From Methylobacterium bullatum (GTDB lineage: Bacteria; Pseudomonadota; Alphaproteobacteria; Rhizobiales; Beijerinckiaceae), in NCBI RefSeq assembly GCF_014845095.1, contig NZ_NKUG01000051.1, forward strand, positions 1-64,000: a stretch of DNA of 64,000 nt, given 5' to 3'. The first letter of the stretch is position 1, and every line of letters begins with the position of its first letter. The notes under the pieces were generated by a model. It did not search any database, had not been told where the DNA came from, and was given only the letters and a program-made list of their open reading frames with translations. The position numbers and the translations under genes were made by a program. This document shows, piece by piece, positions 30,243 through 41,797 of this stretch.

Positions 30243-31481
30243 ATGCTGCAAGACGAAGGCGCCCCGGCGCAATCCTCCTCCACGCCCGCACCCTGGGCCG
30301 AGCCCGTCGCGACAGCCCTCCTCGTGCTGGCCGACGGCACCGTCCTCGAAGGATTCGGCATCGGCCAGACCGGGGCCGCCGATGGCGAGGTCTGCTTCAA
30401 TACGGCGATGACCGGCTACCAGGAGATCCTCACCGACCCCTCCTATGCCGGCCAGATCGTCACCTTCACGTTTCCGCATATCGGCAATACCGGCACCAAC
30501 GACGAAGACCTGGAGAGCCTCGACGCGGCCCCCGCCTCCGGCGTGCGCGGCGCGGTCATCGCCTCGGCCGTCACCAACCCGTCGAGCTGGCGCTCGTCGA
30601 GCCATCTCGACGCCTGGCTGAAGGCACGCGGCATCGTCGGCATCACCGGGATCGACACGCGGGCGCTTACCGCCCTCATCCGCGACCACGGCATGCCCAA
30701 CGCCGTCATCGCCAACGATCCGGAGGGCCGGTTCGACCGCGAGGCACTGAAGGCACGCGCCGCCGCCCTCGCCCCGATGGAGGGTCTCGACCTCGTCCCG
30801 CCGGTCACGAGCCGCGAGACGTCCGACTGGTCGCAGACGACTTGGGCTGTGAAGGGCGGCTACGGCAGCCGCCAGATCGGCGAGGGCCTCAAGGTCGTCG
30901 CCATCGATTACGGGGTGAAGCGCAACATCCTGCGCCTGCTCGCCGAGGCCGGCTGCGATGTCACCGTCGTGCCCGCCACCACCTCCGCCGCCGCGATCAT
31001 GGCGATGAAGCCCGACGGCGTCTTCCTGTCGAACGGTCCCGGCGATCCGGCCGCCACCGGCGAATACGCGGTCCCGGTGATCCGCGAGCTTCTGAACGAG
31101 AAGGTGCCGACCTTCGGCATCTGCCTCGGACACCAGCTCATGGGCCTGGCGCTCGGCGGACGCACCGTGAAGATGGCTCAGGGTCATCACGGGGCCAACC
31201 ACCCGGTGAAGGACAAGACCACGGGGAAGGTCGAGATCGTCTCGATGAACCACGGTTTCGCCGTCGATCCGGCCAGCCTGCCCGAAACGGCGGTGGAGAC
31301 GCATATCTCGCTGTTCGACGGCTCGAATTGCGGTCTCACCCTCACCGACCGCCCGGCCTTCTCGGTTCAGCACCACCCGGAAGCCTCGCCGGGTCCGCGC
31401 GACAGCCACTACCTGTTCGAGCGGTTCGTGGCGCTGATGCGCAGCGGCAAGGCGGAGACGGCCCCCACCACCGCCGCGTAG
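30243..31481 (+). CDS. carA: Carbamoyl-phosphate synthase small subunit
   Basis: Glutaminase subunit that supplies ammonia to CarB for pyrimidine and arginine synthesis. About 412 residues from ATG 30243 (MLQDEGAPAQ); a start at 30210 is also open. The N-terminal domain has GEVCFNTAMTGYQEILTDPS. The class I glutaminase triad is complete: Cys in FGICLGHQLMGLALGG, His and Glu in FSVQHHPEASPGP. VSNGPGDP-like text (LSNGPGDPAATG) forms the oxyanion strand. carB follows about 1.4 kb downstream on the same strand, separated by a membrane-protein gene and a convergent pseudoazurin gene. Confidence 0.95.
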   Translation: MLQDEGAPAQSSSTPAPWAEPVATALLVLADGTVLEGFGIGQTGAADGEVCFNTAMTGYQEILTDPSYAGQIVTFTFPHIGNTGTNDEDLESLDAAPASGVRGAVIASAVTNPSSWRSSSHLDAWLKARGIVGITGIDTRALTALIRDHGMPNAVIANDPEGRFDREALKARAAALAPMEGLDLVPPVTSRETSDWSQTTWAVKGGYGSRQIGEGLKVVAIDYGVKRNILRLLAEAGCDVTVVPATTSAAAIMAMKPDGVFLSNGPGDPAATGEYAVPVIRELLNEKVPTFGICLGHQLMGLALGGRTVKMAQGHHGANHPVKDKTTGKVEIVSMNHGFAVDPASLPETAVETHISLFDGSNCGLTLTDRPAFSVQHHPEASPGPRDSHYLFERFVALMRSGKAETAPTTAA

Positions 31482-31683
31482 GGCCGTATCGCTCACCGCG
31501 CCGGGCACAATTTTGCGCCTTCCAACGAGCCCTGGCGGATCGCCGCCGGGGCATTCGCGAAATGGTTCCCGCGCCCGTCACAAAAAACCCGGCTTTGACC
31601 GGCACTCCCCGAAGCCAACGACGATCGGCACGGTGACGACGCCGCGACGATCGTCCTGCTGCCATGAGCACGGGGTTTTCCAC

Positions 31684-32061
31684 ATGACGTTCGACGACGC
31701 GCGCGATGATTTCTCACGCCTGCATCGGGTCTTCACGTTCCATCTCGGCGTGGGTGTCGCCCTCGCCTGGATGACCGCCCTGTATTCGGCCTGCTACGCC
31801 CCCTGGGTCCGCAACATCCGCGCGCTCATCGACCCGACCGGCGGCGCCCAGACCGTCGAAAGCACCTGGTCCTTCCTGTTCGTCTTGCCCGTCGTCCTCA
31901 CCATCGCCTGGCTCAGCCTGTTCTTCGGCCGCGAGATCCTGCGCCGCTCGCAGACCCTGCCCAACGTCGCCCTCGAATTCGCCGCCGCCGCCGCCGTGGC
32001 CTTCGGCGTGTTCTATCTCTCCATCGATCGCGCGGTGGCCGCCCTCTATATCGGCCTCTGA
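31684..32061 (+). CDS. Small membrane protein of unknown function
   Basis: A 125-residue protein that I do not recognise. Three hydrophobic helices are visible: VGVALAWMTALYSACYA (about 22-40), WSFLFVLPVVLTIAWLSLFF (about 61-81) and ALEFAAAAAVAFGVFYLSI (about 95-115). It should sit in the inner membrane. It is convergent with the pseudoazurin gene, which ends 52 bases away, and 202 bases downstream of carA. An upstream in-frame stretch exists but has no better start. Confidence 0.7.
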   Translation: MTFDDARDDFSRLHRVFTFHLGVGVALAWMTALYSACYAPWVRNIRALIDPTGGAQTVESTWSFLFVLPVVLTIAWLSLFFGREILRRSQTLPNVALEFAAAAAVAFGVFYLSIDRAVAALYIGL

Positions 32062-32112
32062 CGGCACAACGCGGGAGGTCGGAGGCGGCTTGGCGCCGCC
32101 TCCTCTCTCACG

Positions 32113-32553
32113 TCACTGAACCTGGGCGAGCAGGGGCTCGAACCGCTTGGCGGCGAGCTTGTTGTGCGTCACCGCCTTCGCCGCCTCCAGGTTCTCCGGC
32201 TTGTCGCCGACCACCACCACGGCGATCATGCCCATGAGGTAATGCGGCGAGCACTTGATGCCGTAGACCCCGGGCTTGTCGAACTTGACGACCTCCTCCT
32301 TGCCCAGGACGGTCTTGAAGGTCTCCGCTCCCTCGGGCGCCATACCCTTGATCAGCTCGGCATTGTGCCCCTTGTCCTGGGGGACGAACTTGATGCTGTC
32401 GCCCGGCGCCAACTTCACGAAGGCAGGGTCGAAGACCATCATACCACCCGGCCCGCTGTTGAGGGTCTTCACGGTGATCTCGGCGGCGAAAGCGGCTGGG
32501 CCGGCGGCGATGCACAGGGCCAGCGTGCCCACGAGCGTTCCTAGCTTTATCAT
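32113..32553 (-). CDS. Pseudoazurin (type 1 blue copper protein)
   Basis: A periplasmic electron carrier, about 146 residues with signal peptide (LVGTLALCIAAGPAAFA). The mature chain starts AEITVKTLNSGPGGMMVFDPA, as in known pseudoazurins. Copper ligands are all present: His in KGHNAELIKG, then Cys, His and Met in GIKCSPHYLMGM. Pseudoazurin commonly serves denitrification enzymes or related periplasmic redox chains; no nitrite or nitrous-oxide reductase gene is nearby. The gene is single and its upstream region is AT-rich. Confidence 0.95.
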   Translation of the reverse strand: MIKLGTLVGTLALCIAAGPAAFAAEITVKTLNSGPGGMMVFDPAFVKLAPGDSIKFVPQDKGHNAELIKGMAPEGAETFKTVLGKEEVVKFDKPGVYGIKCSPHYLMGMIAVVVVGDKPENLEAAKAVTHNKLAAKRFEPLLAQVQ

Positions 32554-32870
32554 TCTTATCCTCGATTTAGTCTTGTTCGAGATCGACAAGGCGCCGATCG
32601 TCTCAATTACACGGCTCCATCGAGGGCGCAATATTTCGTGTCTTCTTAGATTTATAGTTATTATAGTTTGATTGTCTTTGGCGGCGGACCGGCGGCCCTC
32701 CGGGGCGGGCACAATCGACGCCAAGCCTCTCGGCGCTCTTCCAAAACCCTCCCGCCGCGTGTAGACGCGAGCGCTAACGATCATTCACGCCGCTCGCGTC
32801 CATATCCGGCCCGCTCCAGATTGTGGCGCCGCGCTTGACGGACGCGCGCGTCCGCAAGCCAAGGCGCCCG
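32554..32870. other. 317-base divergent control region between pseudoazurin and carB
   Basis: AT-rich for this genome around 32625-32690. A TATAAT-like hexamer on the minus strand (32660-32665) could be the -10 box of pseudoazurin, though no good -35 box lies at the right spacing. An interrupted inverted repeat, cttgt (32572) and acaag about 9 bases later, lies close to the pseudoazurin start. carB's promoter should also be here, but was not recognised. Confidence 0.45.
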
Positions 32871-36356
<3,486 letters not shown>

Positions 36357-36367
36357 CATTTGATGTG

Positions 36368-36387
36368 GTGTCCGTCTTGACGGACAC
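36368..36387 (+). terminator. Short perfect hairpin right after carB
   Basis: gtgtccgtc (36368-36376) pairs with gacggacac (36379-36387) across a 2-base gap, so effectively a tetraloop stem. It begins 12 bases past the carB stop. No T run follows, so termination would be weak, or it stabilises the mRNA end. Confidence 0.45.
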
Positions 36388-36420
36388 GGCAGATGCCAAG
36401 CTTCAAGACCATCTTACTCT

Positions 36421-36454
36421 GGCCCGGAGGGAGCGTCCCGCTCCCGACCGGGCC
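36421..36454 (+). terminator. Second hairpin between carB and greA
   Basis: ggcccgg (36421-36427) pairs with ccgggcc (36448-36454) and an inner helix gggagcg (36429-36435) pairs with cgctccc (36439-36445) around loop tcc, with small bulges. It lies 22 bases before greA's ATG. It could be an attenuator or terminator, with tattcatt following rather than a T run. Confidence 0.5.
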
Positions 36455-36475
36455 TATTCATTGTGGCGCGAGACG

Positions 36476-36958
36476 ATGACGATAGACAAGGTTCCGATGA
36501 CGGTGCGCGGGTTCGCTGCGCTGGAAGCCGAGCTGAAGCATCGCCAGCAGGTGGAGCGTCAGCGCATCATCCAGGCCATCTCCGAGGCTCGGGCGCTCGG
36601 CGACCTCTCGGAGAATGCCGAGTATCATGCCGCCAAAGAGGCCCAGTCCCACAACGAGGGGCGGGTGATGGAACTCGAGAGCATGATCGCCCGGGCCGAG
36701 GTCATCGACGTCACCAAGCTGTCGGGCACCAAGATCAAGTTCGGCGCCACGGTGAAGCTCGTCGACGAGGATACCGAGGAAGAGAAGACCTACCAGCTCG
36801 TCGGCGAGCCTGAGGCGGATGTCCGTTCGGGGCTGGTCTCGATCACCTCCCCCATCGCCCGCGCCCTCATCGGCAAGGGCGTCGGGGACACGGTGGAGGT
36901 GACGACCCCCGGCGGCGGCAAGTCCTACGAGGTCGTCGCGGTACAGTACGGCGTTTGA
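36476..36958 (+). CDS. greA: Transcription elongation factor GreA
   Basis: Rescues backtracked RNA polymerase by stimulating cleavage of the nascent RNA. 160 residues from ATG 36476. The N-terminal coiled coil ([21 protein letters not shown]) ends in the acidic tip [20 protein letters not shown], where Asp and Glu position a metal ion in the polymerase channel. The C-terminal FKBP-like domain ([20 protein letters not shown]) binds the polymerase. Length and motifs are normal. It follows carB with two hairpins between. Confidence 0.96.
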   Translation: MTIDKVPMTVRGFAALEAELKHRQQVERQRIIQAISEARALGDLSENAEYHAAKEAQSHNEGRVMELESMIARAEVIDVTKLSGTKIKFGATVKLVDEDTEEEKTYQLVGEPEADVRSGLVSITSPIARALIGKGVGDTVEVTTPGGGKSYEVVAVQYGV

Positions 36959-36975
36959 CGCCCGAGGCTCGGACC

Positions 36976-37512
36976 ATGCGCCAGACCGTATTTCGCCGGT
37001 CCGTCACGGGCTGGCGGCGGGCATGGATCGGCCTCGTCGCCGTCCTGGCCATGACGTCCCCTGCCCTGGCCGAGGGTCTGTCGTCCCTCGGGGCCACGCG
37101 GCTCTCGGCGATCCGCGTCGATGTGGGGCCGCTCCTGGCGGAAGGTGGCGGCGCCCCGGCGGAAGCCTTGCGTGACGATCTCCTCGGCGCGCTGAACCGC
37201 GAATTCGCGGACAGGATCGGGGGCGCCGGGCCGGTTCTCGTGGTGAGGATCAAGAGCCTGTCGCTCCGGCCCTATACCGGGAGCGAAGGAGGCCGCAGCG
37301 GCTTCGGCGGCGGCTCGCAATCCGATTATCTCGACGGGGAAGCCCTGATCGTCGGTCGACGCGGCGAGGTGCTGGCCCGGCATCCGCAGCTGTCCGCGCT
37401 GCCGTCGAGCTCGGGCGGGGCGTGGTACGATCCGGATTCGGAACGTCGCCGCGTCGCCGCGATCGCACAGCATTATGCCGGCTGGCTGCGCCGGGCATTT
37501 CCGTCGAACTGA
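36976..37512 (+). CDS. Predicted secreted protein of unknown function
   Basis: A 178-residue protein from ATG 36976, which I do not recognise. A twin-Arg-like basic start (RRSVTGWRRAW) is followed by a hydrophobic signal segment (IGLVAVLAMTSPALA). The mature part contains VGPLLAEGGGAPAEALRDDLLGALNREF and a Gly-rich loop (GSEGGRSGFGGGSQSDYLDGEA split across the loop). It ends with an Arg-rich helix (RRRVAAIAQHYAGWLRRAF). It starts 17 bases after greA and ends 7 bases before the ELM1-family gene, so it is probably in one operon with them. Confidence 0.75.
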   Translation: MRQTVFRRSVTGWRRAWIGLVAVLAMTSPALAEGLSSLGATRLSAIRVDVGPLLAEGGGAPAEALRDDLLGALNREFADRIGGAGPVLVVRIKSLSLRPYTGSEGGRSGFGGGSQSDYLDGEALIVGRRGEVLARHPQLSALPSSSGGAWYDPDSERRRVAAIAQHYAGWLRRAFPSN

Positions 37513-37519
37513 CGCCGCC

Positions 37520-38575
37520 ATGTCGATATCGGGAGCGTCCGGCGTGATGCGATCTGCTGGAGAGAAACTCGGCACCGGCCATGCCCCCGATCTCGCTCAT
37601 GTGGGAGCGTGGATCGTCACCGATGGCAAAGCCGGTGACGAGAACCAGTGTATCGGCCTCGCGGAAACCCTCGGCCTCGATTTCGAGATCCACCGCGTCA
37701 CGCCCCGTCCCCCCTTCGGCTGGCTCGCCCCGTGGGGACCGATCGACCCGCGCGACCGACCCGGTCATCGCGGCGGCGCCCTGGCCGGCCCGTTTCCCGA
37801 GATCGTGATCGCCTCGGGACGCCGCGCGGTCCCCTATCTCCGCGCGATCCGCAAGGCATCGAAGGGCCGGACCTTCACCGCCTTCCTGAAGGATCCCCGG
37901 ACGGGGCACGACACCGCGGATTTCATCTGGGTGCCGGATTACGACGACCTTCGCGGGCCGAACGTGTTCACGACCCTGACGGCGCCGCATCAGGTGACGG
38001 CGGCGCGGCTGGCGGCGGCGCGCCGTTCCCCCGACCCGCGCCTGATGCAACTGCCGAAGCCTCGCGTCGCGGTGCTGATCGGCGGCGACAGCCGCCATCT
38101 CAGCTATCGTTCAGCCGACATGAAGCGGCTGCTCGCCAAATTGACGAAACTCGCCGATGGCGGATCGTCGCTCATGCTCACGGTGTCCCGCCGGACGCCG
38201 CCTCCCCTGCGGACGGCGCTTCAGCGCCTCGTCGCGGAGAAGGGCGGCTTCTTCTGGGACGGCTCGGGGGCGAACCCCTACGTCTCCCTGCTCGCCCTCG
38301 CCGACGCCATCGTGGTCACGTCGGATTCCGCCAACATGGTGGGAGAAGCGGTGAGCAGCGGTGCGCCGGTGCTTCTCTTCGATCTCCCGAAGACCTACAT
38401 CCGGCACAGGCGGCTCTTTGCCGGACTGGCGATGGCGGGCGCCCTGAAGCCCTTCACCGGTCGTCTGGAAGAGTTGCATTACACCCCCCTCGACGCGACA
38501 CCGGCCATCGCGGAAGCTCTGGCCCGTGCCTTTGTCGAGCACCGCGCCGGGCTGGCACCTGCGCCGCGGCCGTAG
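37520..38575 (+). CDS. ELM1/GtrOC1-family protein (putative sugar-nucleotide related)
   Basis: A 351-residue protein from ATG 37520, of the family called mitochondrial fission ELM1 in Pfam. It has the glycosyltransferase-like patterns [19 protein letters not shown] at the N-terminus, [19 protein letters not shown] in the middle, and a nucleotide-loop like [21 protein letters not shown]. The bacterial function is not known; a role in envelope sugar transfer has been proposed from its fold. It lies between the secreted-protein gene and trxB, in a tight plus-strand run. Confidence 0.85.
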   Translation: MSISGASGVMRSAGEKLGTGHAPDLAHVGAWIVTDGKAGDENQCIGLAETLGLDFEIHRVTPRPPFGWLAPWGPIDPRDRPGHRGGALAGPFPEIVIASGRRAVPYLRAIRKASKGRTFTAFLKDPRTGHDTADFIWVPDYDDLRGPNVFTTLTAPHQVTAARLAAARRSPDPRLMQLPKPRVAVLIGGDSRHLSYRSADMKRLLAKLTKLADGGSSLMLTVSRRTPPPLRTALQRLVAEKGGFFWDGSGANPYVSLLALADAIVVTSDSANMVGEAVSSGAPVLLFDLPKTYIRHRRLFAGLAMAGALKPFTGRLEELHYTPLDATPAIAEALARAFVEHRAGLAPAPRP

Positions 38576-38589
38576 GAGACGTCCGAACC

Positions 38590-39564
38590 ATGGCCCCCCA
38601 CCATTCCAAGCTCATCATCATCGGCTCAGGCCCCGCCGGCTACACCGCCGCGATCTATGCCGCCCGCGCCATGGTCGAGCCGCTGCTGATCTCCGGCTTC
38701 CAGCCCGGCGGCCAGCTCATGATCACCACCGATGTCGAGAATTATCCGGGCTTCGCCGACCCGATCCAGGGTCCGTGGCTGATGGAGCAGATGCGGCTCC
38801 AGGCCGAGCATGTGGGCACCAAGATCGTGTCCGAATACATCACTAAGGTCGATCTGCAGGCGCGACCGTTCCATCTGGAGGCGGATTCCGGCGAGACCTA
38901 CACCTGCGACGCCCTCATCATCGCCACCGGCGCTCAGGCGAAGTGGCTCGGCCTTCCCTCCGAGGCCAAGTTCCAGGGCTTCGGCGTCTCGGCCTGCGCC
39001 ACCTGCGACGGGTTCTTCTTTCGCGGCAAGGAGGTGGTGGTCGTCGGCGGCGGCAACACCGCCGTCGAGGAGGCGCTCTATCTCGCCAACCTCGCCGCGA
39101 AGGTCACGGTGGTGCATCGCCGGGGCGAGTTCCGTGCCGAGCGCATCCTCCAGGAGCGCCTGTTCAAGCATCCCAACGTCGAAGTGGTCTGGCATCACGC
39201 GATCGAGGAGATCTGCGGCACCCAGTCACCGCCTTCGGTCACGCATCTGCGCCTGAAGGACGTGCGCTCGGGCGCGATCACGGAGCTCAAGGCGGACGGC
39301 GTCTTCGTCGCAATCGGGCATCAGCCGGCGACGGGGATCTTCGAGGGACAACTCGCCATGCGTCACGGCGGCTACATCGAGACGAAGCCGGGCACGACGG
39401 AAACGGCGATCCCCGGCGTCTATGCCGCCGGCGACGTCGCTGACGATGTCTACCGGCAGGCGATCACCGCGGCAGGAATGGGCTGCATGGCGGCTCTGGA
39501 GGCCGAAAAGTACATCGCGGCCCTCGAACTCGGCGAAACCCCACAGCAGGCTGCAGCGGAATAG
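38590..39564 (+). CDS. trxB: Thioredoxin-disulfide reductase
   Basis: NADPH-dependent flavoenzyme that reduces thioredoxin. 324 residues, the usual size. FAD motif [19 protein letters not shown] and NAD(P)H motif [19 protein letters not shown] are intact, and the redox disulfide is in [11 protein letters not shown]. The C-terminus has [21 protein letters not shown]. The LysR-type regulator follows 232 bases downstream on the same strand, as in Rhizobiales genomes where it is LsrB/VtlR. Confidence 0.96.
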   Translation: MAPHHSKLIIIGSGPAGYTAAIYAARAMVEPLLISGFQPGGQLMITTDVENYPGFADPIQGPWLMEQMRLQAEHVGTKIVSEYITKVDLQARPFHLEADSGETYTCDALIIATGAQAKWLGLPSEAKFQGFGVSACATCDGFFFRGKEVVVVGGGNTAVEEALYLANLAAKVTVVHRRGEFRAERILQERLFKHPNVEVVWHHAIEEICGTQSPPSVTHLRLKDVRSGAITELKADGVFVAIGHQPATGIFEGQLAMRHGGYIETKPGTTETAIPGVYAAGDVADDVYRQAITAAGMGCMAALEAEKYIAALELGETPQQAAAE

Positions 39565-39633
39565 GGAAATCTTTGTTCGGCGCCTTGCGTCGGGCATCAA
39601 CCTAATCGCAAGATCGTTGTCCTAAAACCAGCA

Positions 39634-39655
39634 CGAGCCGAGTTTCATCGGCTCG
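39634..39655 (+). terminator. Hairpin downstream of trxB
   Basis: cgagccga (39634-39641) pairs perfectly with tcggctcg (39648-39655) around loop gtttca. It lies 70 bases beyond the trxB stop. No T run follows. It could end trxB transcription or lie in the control region of the LysR gene. Confidence 0.5.
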
Positions 39656-39796
39656 GCGTCCCATGTTGCCCGGCCGAACCGAATGAAACGGCGGCCGGGC
39701 ACGCCGAGACACGGCAAGGGCCGATGCCTGACCGTACAGGGTCCGGCATCTGGCGACCGGCTATCGGCACGGGGCTGCGTGAGGGGGTTGGACGCC

Positions 39797-40687
39797 GTGG
39801 ACTGGGACAAGATCCGGATCTTCCTCAACGTCGCCGAAGCCGGCAGCTTCACGCGTGCCGGCGACGATATCGGCCTGAGCCAATCGGCGGTGAGCCGGCA
39901 GATCAGCGCCCTCGAACGGGAGTTGAAGGCCCCTCTCTTCCACCGCCATGCGCGGGGCCTCATCCTGACCGAGCAGGGCGACCTGCTGTTCCGGGCGGCG
40001 CGGGACATGAAGCTGCGCCTGGAGAACACCCGGGCGCGTCTCGTGGAGACGAGCGAGCGGCCGAGCGGCGACCTCAAGGTGACGACGACGACGGGCCTCG
40101 GCACCTCGTGGCTCGCCCAGCGCGTCGCCGAATTCCTCGACCTCTATCCCGACGTGCGCGTCGAACTCATCCTCACCAACGAGGAACTCGATCTCGCCAT
40201 GCGCGAAGCGGACGTCGCCGTCCGGATGCGGCGCCCGGCCCAGCCCGACCTGATCCAGCGGCGGCTGTTCACGGTCCACTACCATGCCTTCGCCTCGGCC
40301 GATTACGTGAAGCGGTTCGGCGAACCCAAGGCGATCGCGGATCTCGACAACCACCGCCTCGTGTCCTTCGGCGGCAACGAGCCGTCCTACCTGCTGGCGA
40401 CCCACTGGCTCTCGACGGTGGGCCGCGAGGGCCAGGAACGGAGGACGATTCACTTCACGGTGAACAACATCGCGGCCCTGCAGAACGCGATGGAGACCGG
40501 TGCCGGCATCGGCATCCTCCCCGACTACGCCGTGGAGGGGCAGACCGGCCTCATGCAGGTCCTGCGCGACGTCGAGATGCCGCATATGGAGTCCTACCTC
40601 GTCTATGCCGAGGAGATGCGCTCAGTCGCCCGGGTGCAGGCCTTCCGCGACTTCCTCGTGGCCAAGGCCCAGCGCTGGACCTACTGA
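39797..40687 (+). CDS. LysR-family transcriptional regulator, LsrB/VtlR-like
   Basis: A 296-residue LysR-type regulator. The helix-turn-helix at about 15-60 reads GSFTRAGDDIGLSQSAVSRQISALE; the effector domain follows from about residue 88. The GTG at 39797 (decoded MDWDKIRIF) is chosen because GAGGGGG lies upstream and the usual family start is MDWDK. Its place after trxB fits LsrB of Sinorhizobium and VtlR of Brucella, which control redox and small-RNA genes. It contains no cysteine at all, unlike redox-sensing LsrB. It ends 12 bases from the convergent msrP stop. Confidence 0.85.
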   Translation: MDWDKIRIFLNVAEAGSFTRAGDDIGLSQSAVSRQISALERELKAPLFHRHARGLILTEQGDLLFRAARDMKLRLENTRARLVETSERPSGDLKVTTTTGLGTSWLAQRVAEFLDLYPDVRVELILTNEELDLAMREADVAVRMRRPAQPDLIQRRLFTVHYHAFASADYVKRFGEPKAIADLDNHRLVSFGGNEPSYLLATHWLSTVGREGQERRTIHFTVNNIAALQNAMETGAGIGILPDYAVEGQTGLMQVLRDVEMPHMESYLVYAEEMRSVARVQAFRDFLVAKAQRWTY

Positions 40688-40699
40688 CCGGCAGCCCGC

Positions 40700-41656
40700 T
40701 CAGACGAACAGGCGCTCGTTCTCGAGACCCTTGTAGAGCCCGGCCACCTGCTCGCCGTAGCCGTTGTAGATCAGTGTGGGCACTCGCTGGTCGGTGCCCA
40801 GCACACGCTCCGAGGCCTGGCTCCAGCGCGGATGTGAGACCGCCGGGTTCACGTTGGCCCAGAAGCCGTATTCCGAGGCCTGGAGTCCTTCCCAGAAGGT
40901 CTTCGGCCGCTCGGCGACGAAGGACAGCTTCACGATCGACTTCACCGATTTGAAGCCATACTTCCACGGCACCGCGAGGCGGATCGGCGCGCCGAACTGA
41001 TTGGCCAGCGGCTTGCCGTAGATGCCCGTGGCGATGAAGGCGAGATCGTTGTTGGCCTCCTCCATCGTCAGCCCTTCCACATAGGGCCAGGGATACAGGA
41101 ACGAGCGCTGGCCCGGCGCCATGGACTTGTCCATGAAGGTTTCCATGCGGAGGTACTTGGCCCCCGATGCCGGCTTTGCCAGGGCCACGAGCTTCGAGAG
41201 CGGGAAGCCCGTCCAGGGCACCGACATCGACCAGGCCTCGACGCAGCGGTGGCGGTAGAGGCGCTCCTCAAGGGTCATCTTGCGGACGAGATCGTCGATC
41301 CCGATCTCGAACGGCTTCTCGACCAAGCCGTCGATCTTGAGGGTCCAGGGCCGGGTCTTCAGGGCGTTGGCCGCCGGCAGCACGGTCTTGGACGTACCGA
41401 ACTCGTAGAAGTTGTTGTAATCCGCCGAGAACTTCTCGGCCGTCAGCGGACGGTCCAGCGTATAGGCCTCGTTGCGCGCGGCCGGGTAGAGGCCGCTCGT
41501 CGGGTCGGCGGCGGCGAAGGCGCCCTCGACGCCCACGAGGGACGTCGCGGCGAGGCCGGCGACGCCGCCGAGCAAGGCGCGGCGGTTCAGGAACACGCTC
41601 TCGGGCGTGGCGAGGCGCTCAGGCATTTCCCAGCCGCTACGGCGCTTGATGTACAT
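40700..41656 (-). CDS. msrP: Periplasmic methionine-sulfoxide reductase catalytic subunit (MsrP/YedY)
   Basis: A molybdopterin enzyme exported by Tat that repairs oxidised Met in periplasmic proteins. About 318 residues from ATG 41656 (MYIKRRSGWE). The Tat motif is NRRALLGGVAG. The Mo ligand Cys is in HRCVEAWSM, followed by the YedY pattern VPWTGFPLSKLV. The fold ends with SEYGFWANVNP. The usual partner MsrQ, a heme membrane protein, is not adjacent; no haem-binding membrane gene lies near. Its upstream gene is an acyl-CoA ligase on the same strand. Confidence 0.93.
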   Translation of the reverse strand: MYIKRRSGWEMPERLATPESVFLNRRALLGGVAGLAATSLVGVEGAFAAADPTSGLYPAARNEAYTLDRPLTAEKFSADYNNFYEFGTSKTVLPAANALKTRPWTLKIDGLVEKPFEIGIDDLVRKMTLEERLYRHRCVEAWSMSVPWTGFPLSKLVALAKPASGAKYLRMETFMDKSMAPGQRSFLYPWPYVEGLTMEEANNDLAFIATGIYGKPLANQFGAPIRLAVPWKYGFKSVKSIVKLSFVAERPKTFWEGLQASEYGFWANVNPAVSHPRWSQASERVLGTDQRVPTLIYNGYGEQVAGLYKGLENERLFV

Positions 41657-41797
41657 GTGGCGTCCTCGAACAAGGATAGGGATGGCCGCGCAGGGCGGCC
41701 TCGTCCCACGAAGATCGGCCCCGCCGCCCATCCGTGCAAGCGGGGCCTATCGTCACCGTTCGGCGAGACGCCGTCGCCGGTTACATCGGCGGGCTCG

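Noticed and set aside
32572-32590. Interrupted repeat cttgt-N9-acaag near the pseudoazurin start as an FNR/NnrR-type site
   Set aside because: The sequence does not match the TTGAT-N4-ATCAA consensus and the spacing is wrong.
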